Source: Kitasatospora sp. MAP12-44
GTDB taxonomy: Bacteria > Actinomycetota > Actinomycetes > Streptomycetales > Streptomycetaceae
Direction of reading: 5' to 3'
Length of the DNA: 64,000 nt
Assembly: GCF_029892095.1 (NCBI RefSeq)
Contig: NZ_JARZAE010000004.1
Location: 7,254,001-7,318,000, forward strand
Each line of letters begins with the position of its first letter. Position 1 is the stretch's first letter. A model generated the notes under the pieces. It was given only the letters and a program-made list of their open reading frames with translations. It searched no databases and was not told the origin of the DNA. This document shows, piece by piece, positions 26,759-34,599 of the stretch. The translations under genes and the position numbers were made by a program.

Positions 26759-27796
26759 TCAGGAGACGAAATCACGCAGCAGCTTGGCGAAGGCTGTCAG
26801 CTCCGCGAGCATCTCGTTCGGCAGTGGCTTCTCGTCGAAGTGGGCGATCCGGTTCCGGATGTCCTTCACCCGTTCCAGATGGCGGACGAACTGGGTCCGG
26901 TCCATAGCCGTCCAGCCGAGCTTCGCCCAGTTGGTGTCGGCGTTCGCGGCCATGGTCTGCTTGTTCTGGGTCCCGTCCAGGAGCCTGATGTAGTCGCCGA
27001 ACATCAGATCCGAGATCAACCCGGATCGCTGCTCGGCCTTCTTGTTGGTCTGAACGGCGCGGATCGCCTCCTGGTCGAGCGTTGTGCCGAGGCACCGTCG
27101 GAGCAGTGATTCGATCTCGCCGACCAGGAAGAAGGGCCTCGCGGCTCCTTCGAAGCGCTCGGTGACGTCCGCGGCGGTCACGATGCCGGACAGGCAGCCG
27201 TCGTCGCCGCGGACCAGGAGATATCCGTGCTCCTTGATCGTGGGGAGGCAGCTGAAGAACTCCTGACGCGCATCGGCGACGGGCAGCGAGTCCTTCTGCA
27301 TGGCGTTCTCGAGCGTGGGTGCCTTCCCGGTCTCGTACATCTTCGCCACTGAACGCCAGGTGACCACACCGTGCAGCACGGCCATGCCTGTGGTCACGGG
27401 AATCTGCGGATGTCCCTTGGTGCGCATCAGGTAAGTCGCCTGGGCCAGGGAGGCGCCGAGGCCGACGCCCACCACGCCGTTTCGGGCAGCTGCCAGCTCG
27501 CCGATGTGAAGCCGCTGCGGCAGCGCGTGTGAAGGCAGCGACTCCGGCTCGCCGTCGTTCTCAGGCGCGCCCGCCGCCACGGCGGCGGCCAGTGCGACGA
27601 CGTCGACGTCGTCGCGCTTGTCACAGACCGCGAAGTCCGGGAGGGTGGCCAGCCCGACATCCGCCAGCGCTTGGGAGATGAGATACACGGTCTGGTGGTT
27701 GCGGACCCGGACGCCGAACAGGTCGAGGACGCGCAGGACGGGAACCCGGGTGTCCTTGAGTGCCAGCAACTCGTGCTGGGACGGCTTTGCAGTCAT
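26759..27796 (-). CDS. CBS-pair protein with C-terminal HEPN-like domain
   Basis: A protein of 345 aa. After about 85 aa of N-terminal sequence comes a CBS pair (residues 90-230; GVVTWRSVAK and GIVTAADVTERF), the module that usually binds adenine nucleotides. The C-terminal 110 aa are helical, with FFLVGEIESLLRRCL and the motif RNRIAH, matching the R-x4-H active-site pattern of HEPN ribonucleases. Its ATG overlaps the stop of the DUF262 gene (ATGA), so the two form a unit. It lies 148 bases upstream of pglW on the same strand. I infer a nucleotide-sensing RNA-cleaving effector; HEPN domains can also be non-catalytic. Confidence 0.7.
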   Translation of the reverse strand: MTAKPSQHELLALKDTRVPVLRVLDLFGVRVRNHQTVYLISQALADVGLATLPDFAVCDKRDDVDVVALAAAVAAGAPENDGEPESLPSHALPQRLHIGELAAARNGVVGVGLGASLAQATYLMRTKGHPQIPVTTGMAVLHGVVTWRSVAKMYETGKAPTLENAMQKDSLPVADARQEFFSCLPTIKEHGYLLVRGDDGCLSGIVTAADVTERFEGAARPFFLVGEIESLLRRCLGTTLDQEAIRAVQTNKKAEQRSGLISDLMFGDYIRLLDGTQNKQTMAANADTNWAKLGWTAMDRTQFVRHLERVKDIRNRIAHFDEKPLPNEMLAELTAFAKLLRDFVS

Positions 27797-29640
27797 CGCT
27801 GGCCGTCACCGTCCGCCACGCCACGCAGGGCGGTGCGCTTGCCCATGGCTCCCTGGACCAGATCCACCAGTTGCCTCGACCGGTCGCGGTAGAAGCGTTC
27901 GTAATCGTTCGCGTGCAAGGTGTCCGGGTCGATGAGGTGGGTCGCGATCACGTCGTCGAACCACTCAGGTCGCATGTCCGAGGCCGCGACCAGAGAGGTG
28001 AGGTACGACGCCGGTGGTCCGCCCATGTCCTGACTGGCACGGTAGGAGAGCGGCGTCTTGTTCACGATGGAATTGGCTGGAAGCTCAGACCCGAGCTGCT
28101 TGGCGATCCATGCCTTGGGGAAGATCTGCCGGACCCCCACCGAGTGCTCGTCGAGACGCTTGGGGCTGAGCGGTGCGCCGGTGAAATGCCAGTCCACTGC
28201 GCCCTGCTTGATGAGCAGTGCGTAGATCCCCTTGTAGGCGGCGCTGTTGCGGGTGGTCAGGGTGTCCAGGCGGTCCGGGAAGAAGTACGCGTCGCCAACC
28301 GTGTCGGGCATCTCACCGGAGTTGCCTATCCAGGCGATCAGCTGCTCCACGTCGCGGGTGAAACGGGTCTCGGTGGACCCGCCGTACATCTCGCCCAGCA
28401 CACCGCACCAGTACCAGCGGGTGATCATCTCCTCTGCGGCGAGGCTGTCGGTCCGGTCGCCGAGAACGGCCCGGACTGCGGCCAGCGGGACGAGCTGTGT
28501 CCGGTACGGCAGATCGGCCGCGCGTACGATGCACTGCTGCTGGAGGAAGTCCCCGACCCAGCCGAAGGCCTCCGCCAAGCGCGGGGCCAGCCGGTCGAAG
28601 TCGGCGAGGGGAAGCTCCAAGAGGTCACGTCGCTTGCACGACACAGCGGTGCCGGGGCGCGCCTGCTTGCGCTCCCAGGTGCGCACCAGCGCGACAGCCT
28701 GCAGGAAGTCGCTACTGCTCAGACCGTCCTCGACGCCCTGGTCCAGTCGGCCGAAGACGGGGAAGCGCGTGGCCAGGTCCTGCTTGATCGTCTGCCAGAC
28801 CGTGGGCAACTGGTAGTAGTCGCCGGAGTTCTCGGTGAAGGTGCGGTCACCCGCGTAGGTCGCGGTGAGCAGCTCGAAGACGTTCAGCGGTACACCGCCG
28901 GTGTTGACCCGCTCGAACACCGCACAGACAGCGTCCATCGAGGTCGAGGCGGAGAGTCGGATCATGGGCACCTGAAACGACCGGACCTGCTCCAGCACCC
29001 GCTCCTCGAACTCGCCCCACAGGTCCCAGTTGCGGTCTTCGTCCGCCTTGACGAATGCCTTCTTCCAGGAATTGACGCGCTGGGTGTCGAAGACGAAGTG
29101 GAGCGGGAAGAGGCCGGCGGCGCACTCGTTCTCGACGGTGCTCAGGTCGAGGACGACTGTGCGGGAGAAGTCGGTCCGGAGGACCTTGTTCTCCGGTACG
29201 GACACGATCGCCTCGTCCCGGTCGGCAGAGGCCCGCACCGCTTTGGCGATGTCGACGTAGTACCAGCGCTTGATGGCCTTGCCGCGGGCGTCGACCGTCT
29301 CCACGGGAGCATCGAGGTACAGGGCTTGGAAGAGCGAGGTGAGCCGCTGCTGCCCGTCAAGAAGAAGAAGGCTGGGTACTCGGCTCTGTTCCAGTCCGGC
29401 GCCCGTGAGCGTGCGTGCGCGGAACGGAGACGCTCCACCCGTCTCCAGCGTCATCACCACACCGAGCGGATAGTCGAGTGTCACCGTTGCGATGATCGCT
29501 CGGATCCGGTCGTCGTCCCACTTCCACTCACGTTGGAAGTCGGGCAGCTGAAGCGTGCCTGACGCGACGTCCGCGAGGACATCCTTGAGCTTGGGACTGT
29601 CGAGCGCCACCCGGTCTGTTCCCCACCTTGAAGCCAGCAT
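27793..29640 (-). CDS. DUF262/DUF1524 (GmrSD-like) protein with altered HNH motif
   Basis: A protein of 615 aa. The N-terminal DUF262 is clear: PDFQREWKW near 34-42 and LLLLDGQQRLTSL near 85-97, the ParB-like NTP-binding motif of GmrS-type proteins. The C-terminal DUF1524-like HNH region reads VRQIFPKAW ... NSIVNKTPLS, where active relatives have HHIFPK; both His positions are replaced (Arg, Gln). The nuclease site is therefore probably dead or strongly changed. GmrSD enzymes restrict modified phage DNA, and a GmrSD-family enzyme (BrxU) accompanies another BREX system. It is translationally coupled to the CBS-HEPN gene. Confidence 0.8.
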   Translation of the reverse strand: MLASRWGTDRVALDSPKLKDVLADVASGTLQLPDFQREWKWDDDRIRAIIATVTLDYPLGVVMTLETGGASPFRARTLTGAGLEQSRVPSLLLLDGQQRLTSLFQALYLDAPVETVDARGKAIKRWYYVDIAKAVRASADRDEAIVSVPENKVLRTDFSRTVVLDLSTVENECAAGLFPLHFVFDTQRVNSWKKAFVKADEDRNWDLWGEFEERVLEQVRSFQVPMIRLSASTSMDAVCAVFERVNTGGVPLNVFELLTATYAGDRTFTENSGDYYQLPTVWQTIKQDLATRFPVFGRLDQGVEDGLSSSDFLQAVALVRTWERKQARPGTAVSCKRRDLLELPLADFDRLAPRLAEAFGWVGDFLQQQCIVRAADLPYRTQLVPLAAVRAVLGDRTDSLAAEEMITRWYWCGVLGEMYGGSTETRFTRDVEQLIAWIGNSGEMPDTVGDAYFFPDRLDTLTTRNSAAYKGIYALLIKQGAVDWHFTGAPLSPKRLDEHSVGVRQIFPKAWIAKQLGSELPANSIVNKTPLSYRASQDMGGPPASYLTSLVAASDMRPEWFDDVIATHLIDPDTLHANDYERFYRDRSRQLVDLVQGAMGKRTALRGVADGDGQR

Positions 29641-29763
29641 GTGCTGAGGGTGATTGGATCAACACGATCCCTTGGCAGTCAACCGGTTTGGCGAAGCTCC
29701 TTGGAACGACGTGAAATCGGTGGACGATCGGGCGGCTCGGCCCGGTAACGGCAGTGCGGACAG

Positions 29764-29913
29764 CCGGGCGCGGTGACGCCGCTTCATCAGGTCGCGATGC
29801 CAGCGCAGAACGATGTCCGGTCGGACCAACAGCCGTATGCGACGCAGGACTCCGCGCCGCAGTGGAGCAAGGAGCGCCGCGAGGAAAGCACGGTCCTCGG
29901 CGGTGAACCTCAC
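29764..29913 (-). pseudogene. Transposase/integrase N-terminal fragment
   Basis: About 50 codons read FTAEDRAFLAALLAPLRRGVL ... VRPDIVLRWHRDLMKRRH, the N-terminal helix-turn-helix part of an IS/integrase-core transposase common in actinomycetes. The flanking codons are unrelated and no DDE core or inverted repeats are seen, so this is a relic. It sits at the edge of the defence island. Confidence 0.6.
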
Positions 29914-29998
29914 TCTGTCCACACCGATCTGACGAACACGTTGGTGACAGTTAGGTACGTCAGGCGAGGCAACACAACCGGTCATCCTGACTTCGCCG

Positions 29999-31402
29999 TC
30001 AACCGGCGGCGCGTGGCAGGGTGATCCTGAGCAGCGCTCCGCCGCCGGGAGCCTGCGCAATGCTGATGCGCCCGCCGTGTGCCGTGGCGATCTCCTTCGC
30101 GATCGCGAGGCCCAGGCCACTCGATCCGCTCCCGCGCTCGCGGCTCGTGTCCAGGCGGACGAACCGGCCGAAAACACGTTCGCGCTCTTCGGCCGGAATC
30201 CCCGGCCCGTCGTCGCTGACCTCGATGCCGACCTCTCCGGGCGGTAGGTCCAGCACGGTGATCAGGACTCGGTGACGGGCGAAGCGGACCGCGTTGTCGA
30301 CGAGGTTGCGCACCATCCGGCCCAGGTGCTCCCGGTCACCGAGTACCACCGCCTCCCCAGGGGCGTGTTGTGCGGTTTGGACGGCGACGAGCGGGGACGG
30401 GCTCGTCGCGCGGATCTCCTCGGCCAGCTCGCCGAGGTCGACCGCCGACCGGTGCGCCACCAACTGCCGGTCGTCGCTCTTGGCGAGCACCACCAACTCC
30501 TGGACGAGCGTCTCCAACCGACTGGACTGGCGGGCCGCGCGCTGCGCGATCTGCGGCCACGGTGCCGTGGCCGGGTGCGCGAGACCGACCTCGAGCGTGG
30601 TGCGGATCGCCGCGAGCGGGCTGCGCAGCTCGTGCGAGGCGTCGGCGACGAACCGCCGCTGCCTGGTGGCCGAGTCGTCGAGGCGGGCGAGCATGTCGTT
30701 CATGGTGCGCGCGAGTTGGCCGACCTCGTCGTGGTTGGCCGGCTCGGGGACCCGCCTGGACAGGTCGGCGGCGGTGATCTCGGTGACCGAACGGCGGATG
30801 CGCTCGACGGGTCGCAGTGCCCTGCCGACGACCAGCCAGACGGTGCCGCAGGCCAGCAGCAGGATGGCCGGCAGACCGATCAGCAGCAGGCGGGCGAAGG
30901 TCTCGTCGACCTGGCTGAGCAGGTCGGTGCTGGTGAGGGTCACGACGCTCACCGGTCGGCCGTCCACGGTGGCCCTGGTGCCGACGGCGCGCAGCTCGCC
31001 GGGAAACGCCGCGCCGGCCTTCTGCCGTACCGGCGTGTCCGAATCCGTGGGAAGGGAGTAGACAGCGCCCATTCCTTCGAGCGCGCGGGTGGCCGCCAGA
31101 ACCGTGCCGTCCGGGGCGAGCACCTGGGCCTGGGCGTTCGCGTCCAGCGCGAACGCCGGCAGTGGCCGCGGCCAGCTGCCGTCCTGGCCGGCCTGTTCGA
31201 TCTGGGCGGCGTAGGTGCGCAGCTGGTCGTCGGCGGTCCGGTGCGCCGAGCCGACCTGGAGCAGGTAGAGCAGCACGAGTCCGAGCGCCACGGCCAGCGT
31301 CAGCGCGAGCCCGGCGACGGCGGTGACCCGCGCGCGCACGCTGCCCGCGCCGGCGAAGGGACGCCCGCTGACCGCCTGACCGCTCACCGCCTGACCGCTC
31401 AC
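29999..31402 (-). CDS. Two-component sensor histidine kinase
   Basis: A protein of 467 aa from the GTG at 31402 that overlaps the response regulator stop (GTGA). There are two membrane segments (residues 18-45 and about 160-185) flanking an external sensor of about 115 aa, then HAMP, the H-box ASHELRSPLAAIR, the N-box RNLVDNAVRF, DDGPGIP and GSSGLGLAIA. It is an EnvZ/PhoR-type kinase. It is the last gene of the MMPL-regulator-kinase unit. The first codons contain a 15-base direct repeat that includes alternative GTG starts. Confidence 0.88.
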   Translation of the reverse strand: MSGQAVSGQAVSGRPFAGAGSVRARVTAVAGLALTLAVALGLVLLYLLQVGSAHRTADDQLRTYAAQIEQAGQDGSWPRPLPAFALDANAQAQVLAPDGTVLAATRALEGMGAVYSLPTDSDTPVRQKAGAAFPGELRAVGTRATVDGRPVSVVTLTSTDLLSQVDETFARLLLIGLPAILLLACGTVWLVVGRALRPVERIRRSVTEITAADLSRRVPEPANHDEVGQLARTMNDMLARLDDSATRQRRFVADASHELRSPLAAIRTTLEVGLAHPATAPWPQIAQRAARQSSRLETLVQELVVLAKSDDRQLVAHRSAVDLGELAEEIRATSPSPLVAVQTAQHAPGEAVVLGDREHLGRMVRNLVDNAVRFARHRVLITVLDLPPGEVGIEVSDDGPGIPAEERERVFGRFVRLDTSRERGSGSSGLGLAIAKEIATAHGGRISIAQAPGGGALLRITLPRAAG

Positions 31403-32076
31403 TGCTCGTCCTGCTGGATCAGGTACCCCTGGCCGCGCACCGTCTCGATCACCGCGGGCCCGCCGCCCGCCTCCAGCTTGCGCCGCAACCGGTGGACGTG
31501 GACCTCGACCACGGACGGACCGCCCTCGAAGTTGACGTCCCAACAGTGCTCGAGCAGTTCGGTCTTGGACACCACCCGTCCCGCGTTGCGCAGCAGGTGC
31601 TCGACGACCGCGACCTCGCGGGCCGTCAGATCCAGCGCCTCACCGCCGCGCGTCACCGCCCGGCTGGCCGGGTCCAGCGCCAGGCCGGCAGCGGTGAGCA
31701 CTGTCGGCCTGGCGCCCAGCGCGCGCCGGGTCAGCGAGCGGAGGTGCGCGAGAAGCACCGGATAGGAGAAGGGCTTGGCCAGGTAGTCGTCGGCGCCGCT
31801 GTCGAGGCCCTCGGCGTGGTCGAGGTCCTCGTCCATGGCGGTGAGCATCAGGATCGGGGTCCACCGGCCCTGCTCGCGCAGGGTCCGGCAGACCTGGTAG
31901 CCGTTCATGCCGGGCAGCATCACGTCCAGGATGATCACGTCGGGCGAGGTCTCGCGGGCCTTCCACAGCCCGTCCACACCATCGGACGCCACATCCACGA
32001 CGTAACCCTCGGCCTGAAGCCCCCACGCCAGGGACTCGGCCATGTCCTGCTCATCCTCGACCACCAGCACGCGCAT
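31399..32076 (-). CDS. OmpR/PhoB-family response regulator
   Basis: A 225-aa protein with receiver domain (phosphoacceptor Asp51 in IILDVMLPG, conserved DE and Lys104-type KPF) and a C-terminal winged helix (VHVHRLRRKLE, VRGQGYL). Its ATG follows the MMPL stop directly (TAAATG), so expression is coupled to the exporter. It probably controls the exporter gene or the RiPP-like genes upstream. Confidence 0.92.
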   Translation of the reverse strand: MRVLVVEDEQDMAESLAWGLQAEGYVVDVASDGVDGLWKARETSPDVIILDVMLPGMNGYQVCRTLREQGRWTPILMLTAMDEDLDHAEGLDSGADDYLAKPFSYPVLLAHLRSLTRRALGARPTVLTAAGLALDPASRAVTRGGEALDLTAREVAVVEHLLRNAGRVVSKTELLEHCWDVNFEGGPSVVEVHVHRLRRKLEAGGGPAVIETVRGQGYLIQQDEQ

Positions 32077-34248
32077 TTAGCCAGCATCCCCGATCGAGAG
32101 TGGAATACGCTCTCCCGGTCGGCCGTCGGCTGTCGGCCGGGGCGTTTCGTCCTTGATCCTCAGCAGTCGGGCGGCGCCGCGCGGCATCCACCAGTTGAGC
32201 CCGCCGAGGAGCGAGACCAGCGCGGGTAGCAGCAGCATCCGCACGACCACGGCGTCCAGCAGCACCCCGCAGGCCAGGCCCGCCGCGATCTGCCGCACGG
32301 TGATGTCGTTGGCCGTGGAGAGCGAGGCGAGCGCGAGGAAGAGGATCAGCGCGGCACTGGTGACCAGGCGGCCCGTGCGCGAGAGCCCCTCGACGATTCC
32401 CTCCCGTGTGGAGCCGGTGCGCTCGTAGCCCTCGCGGACCCTGGCGAGGATGAACACCTCGTAGTCCATCGAGACCCCGAACAGGAACCCGAAAATCAGC
32501 ACCGGGGTGAGCGTGCCGACAGCGCCGTAGCTGCGCGCGCCCCAGAACGCCTGCATCCCGAAGCCGTGTTGGAAGACGAGCACCAGCAGACCATAGGACG
32601 CGGCGACCGACAGGATGTTGAGCAGCACCGCCTTCACGGGTAGCAGGATCGAGCGCAGGCCACGCGCGAGCAGCAGGAACGTCACGAGCGCGACGATGGC
32701 GAACAGGATCGGGAACGCCCCGTACGTGGAACGGGTCAGGTCGATGTTGAGCGCACCCTCGCCGCCGACCAGCACGCCGCGCGGCACCGTGTGCTGGATG
32801 TCGGCGAGCGAGCTCCCGCCCAGCGACGTGCCCACCTCGTGCTGCGGGATGACGAACACCATCGCGCTCCCGTCCTGCTGCCACGGCGCGCCGGCGGGGG
32901 CGACGGCGCCGTGCACGCTCGCCACCGTGTTCAACGAGGCGGCGACCGAGGCGGCGTCCGCCGTGTGCGGCATGTACACCGGGACGGTGGTGAGCGTTCC
33001 GGAGGGGAACCCGTCCGCCTCCAGCGCGTGCAGGCCAGCGGTGTAGGCGCCGCCTGCGGCCAGGTTGGCGGTGGTCGGCAGGCCGATGTTGATCGTCGCT
33101 GCGACTCCGGCGAGCGTGCCGAGAATCCCGAGGCCCAGCACCGCCGCGAGCACCCGGAACCGGATCACCCTGCCAGCCCACCAGCTCCAGAACCGGCTCG
33201 CCGCGCCCGCCGAGCGCCGCCGCGGCCAATCCACCCGCGCGCCGGCCTTGGACAGGACCGCGGGCAGCAGCGTCAGCGCGACCAGCGTCGCCGTCGACGG
33301 AATGAACAACCCGGAGACGCCTATCCCGCGCACCACCGAGTTCGGCACGACGATCAGCGCGAACAGGCCGAGCGAGGCGACGAGACCGCTGAACCACACC
33401 GAGTGCCCGGCCCGCCTGACCGCCGCCCGCACGGCCTCCTCATTGCTCCTGCCCGCTGCGCGCTCCTCCCGCCAACGGGTGACCACCAGCAGCGAGTAGT
33501 CGATCGAGAGGCCGAGACCGAGCAGCGCCACGATGTACTGCACCGCAGGGTTCAGCGGCGAGGACGACGGCATCAGGTACGTCAGCCCGTAGATCAGCAG
33601 CTGCATCGTCAGGACGGAGACCAGCGCCATGATGATCGGCAGGGCGGCCAGCAGCGACCCGAACACCCAGGCCAGCACGATCAGCGCGCCGACCGCCCCG
33701 AAGATGAGCTCGCTGGTGACCGTGGAGTTTCCGCCCGAGCCGGTGCTTCCGGCCTCAAGTGCCCGCACGCTCGTGCCGTTCACAGTCAGCGACGGCGCCG
33801 CCGCCTTGGCCGCCGTGGTCAGCGCGTCGACCTGATCCGTCGCCATGTCATCGCCGTCGTGCGGCGGGTAGGCGAGCACGACGGTACTGCTGCCGCCGTT
33901 GCCCACGAGCGCTTTGGCACCGGTCGACGCGTACGAGACCAACCGAAGCCGAGGGGCGGCCTCGGCGATCGCCGCGTCCACCGCCCGGAGCTGATCCGCG
34001 GCAGCCGCCGCGGTCACGCTCTCGCCCGCCGGCAGCCCGAGCACCAGCACGCCCGGGTCCGAAGTGGCGCCGCCGTACTGCGCCGCGATCTGCGCATCGG
34101 CCGCGTAGGCCGAGCCGTTGGTGTGCGTTCCCGGCAGCAGCCGGCTCGAGACGGTCGGCGCCACGGCGACGCCGGCCACGGTGACGACCAGCCAGAGCGC
34201 CAGCACCAGCAACCGGTGCCGGATCACCCATCTGCTCAGCAGTTCCAC
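32077..34248 (-). CDS. MMPL-family membrane transporter
   Basis: A 723-aa RND-type MMPL protein. There is one N-terminal helix, an external domain of about 140 aa, a block of five to six helices, a second external domain and a second helix block, which is the usual two-fold repeat. These proteins export lipids, peptides or drugs. It lies 198 bases downstream of the 22-codon gene and its hairpin, and directly upstream of a two-component system. I infer export of, or resistance to, a small product. The substrate cannot be read from the sequence. Confidence 0.9.
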   Translation of the reverse strand: MELLSRWVIRHRLLVLALWLVVTVAGVAVAPTVSSRLLPGTHTNGSAYAADAQIAAQYGGATSDPGVLVLGLPAGESVTAAAAADQLRAVDAAIAEAAPRLRLVSYASTGAKALVGNGGSSTVVLAYPPHDGDDMATDQVDALTTAAKAAAPSLTVNGTSVRALEAGSTGSGGNSTVTSELIFGAVGALIVLAWVFGSLLAALPIIMALVSVLTMQLLIYGLTYLMPSSSPLNPAVQYIVALLGLGLSIDYSLLVVTRWREERAAGRSNEEAVRAAVRRAGHSVWFSGLVASLGLFALIVVPNSVVRGIGVSGLFIPSTATLVALTLLPAVLSKAGARVDWPRRRSAGAASRFWSWWAGRVIRFRVLAAVLGLGILGTLAGVAATINIGLPTTANLAAGGAYTAGLHALEADGFPSGTLTTVPVYMPHTADAASVAASLNTVASVHGAVAPAGAPWQQDGSAMVFVIPQHEVGTSLGGSSLADIQHTVPRGVLVGGEGALNIDLTRSTYGAFPILFAIVALVTFLLLARGLRSILLPVKAVLLNILSVAASYGLLVLVFQHGFGMQAFWGARSYGAVGTLTPVLIFGFLFGVSMDYEVFILARVREGYERTGSTREGIVEGLSRTGRLVTSAALILFLALASLSTANDITVRQIAAGLACGVLLDAVVVRMLLLPALVSLLGGLNWWMPRGAARLLRIKDETPRPTADGRPGERIPLSIGDAG

Positions 34249-34354
34249 AGTTCCTCCTCGGTGGAGCGGACTCGCTCAGACCCCGAGGCTAGGAATCGCC
34301 GGCTTGCAAACAGCTTTCACGCTTCGAACCCGACTCCGCCCCGACCCGCAGCAG

Positions 34355-34413
34355 CCCCGGCGCGGTCTCAGTCCTCGGTCTTCGGTCCTCGAAAGGGTGA
34401 GACCGCGCCGGGG
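34355..34413 (-). terminator. Long hairpin between peptide gene and exporter
   Basis: A 16-bp perfect stem (34355-34370 / 34398-34413) with a 27-base loop begins 33 bases after the stop of the small peptide gene. Such hairpins behind precursor genes often act as partial terminators and raise precursor mRNA relative to the downstream genes. Confidence 0.65.
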
Positions 34414-34445
34414 GCGGCGTCAGTCGGCGCAGGCGCGCCGGCGGA

Positions 34446-34514
34446 TCAGAACCGGGCCCCCTGGACGAAGGTCTTCTGGGACGTCTCGCTCTTCTCAAGC
34501 TTGCGGATCTGCAT
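34446..34514 (-). CDS. Candidate RiPP precursor peptide (22 aa)
   Basis: A 22-codon gene with a near-perfect Shine-Dalgarno sequence (AGGAGGTGA, about six bases before the ATG). The peptide starts MQIRKLEKSE, is rich in Lys, Glu, Thr, Ser and Gln, and ends in GARF; it has no Cys and does not end in Asn like microcin C precursors. It lies between a MccB/ThiF-like E1 enzyme gene 85 bases upstream and a strong hairpin followed by an exporter gene, all on one strand. This is the arrangement of a short modified-peptide locus. The modification is unknown. A leader-peptide role in regulation is the alternative. Confidence 0.6.
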   Translation of the reverse strand: MQIRKLEKSETSQKTFVQGARF

Positions 34515-34599
34515 GGCTGTCACCTCCTCTCCCTCCGACGGTTTCCGCACCGTGCGCGCGGCAAGTGCTGCTGCGCGCCGGTGAGTTCGAAGCTCGTGG

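Noticed and set aside
27793..29640. Active BrxU/GmrSD restriction enzyme
   Set aside because: The HNH-region His residues are absent, so I call it GmrSD-like rather than an active nuclease.
34446..34514. Microcin C-type precursor (MccA)
   Set aside because: The peptide is 22 residues and ends in Phe, whereas MccA-type peptides end in Asn; only the neighbouring enzyme is MccB-like.
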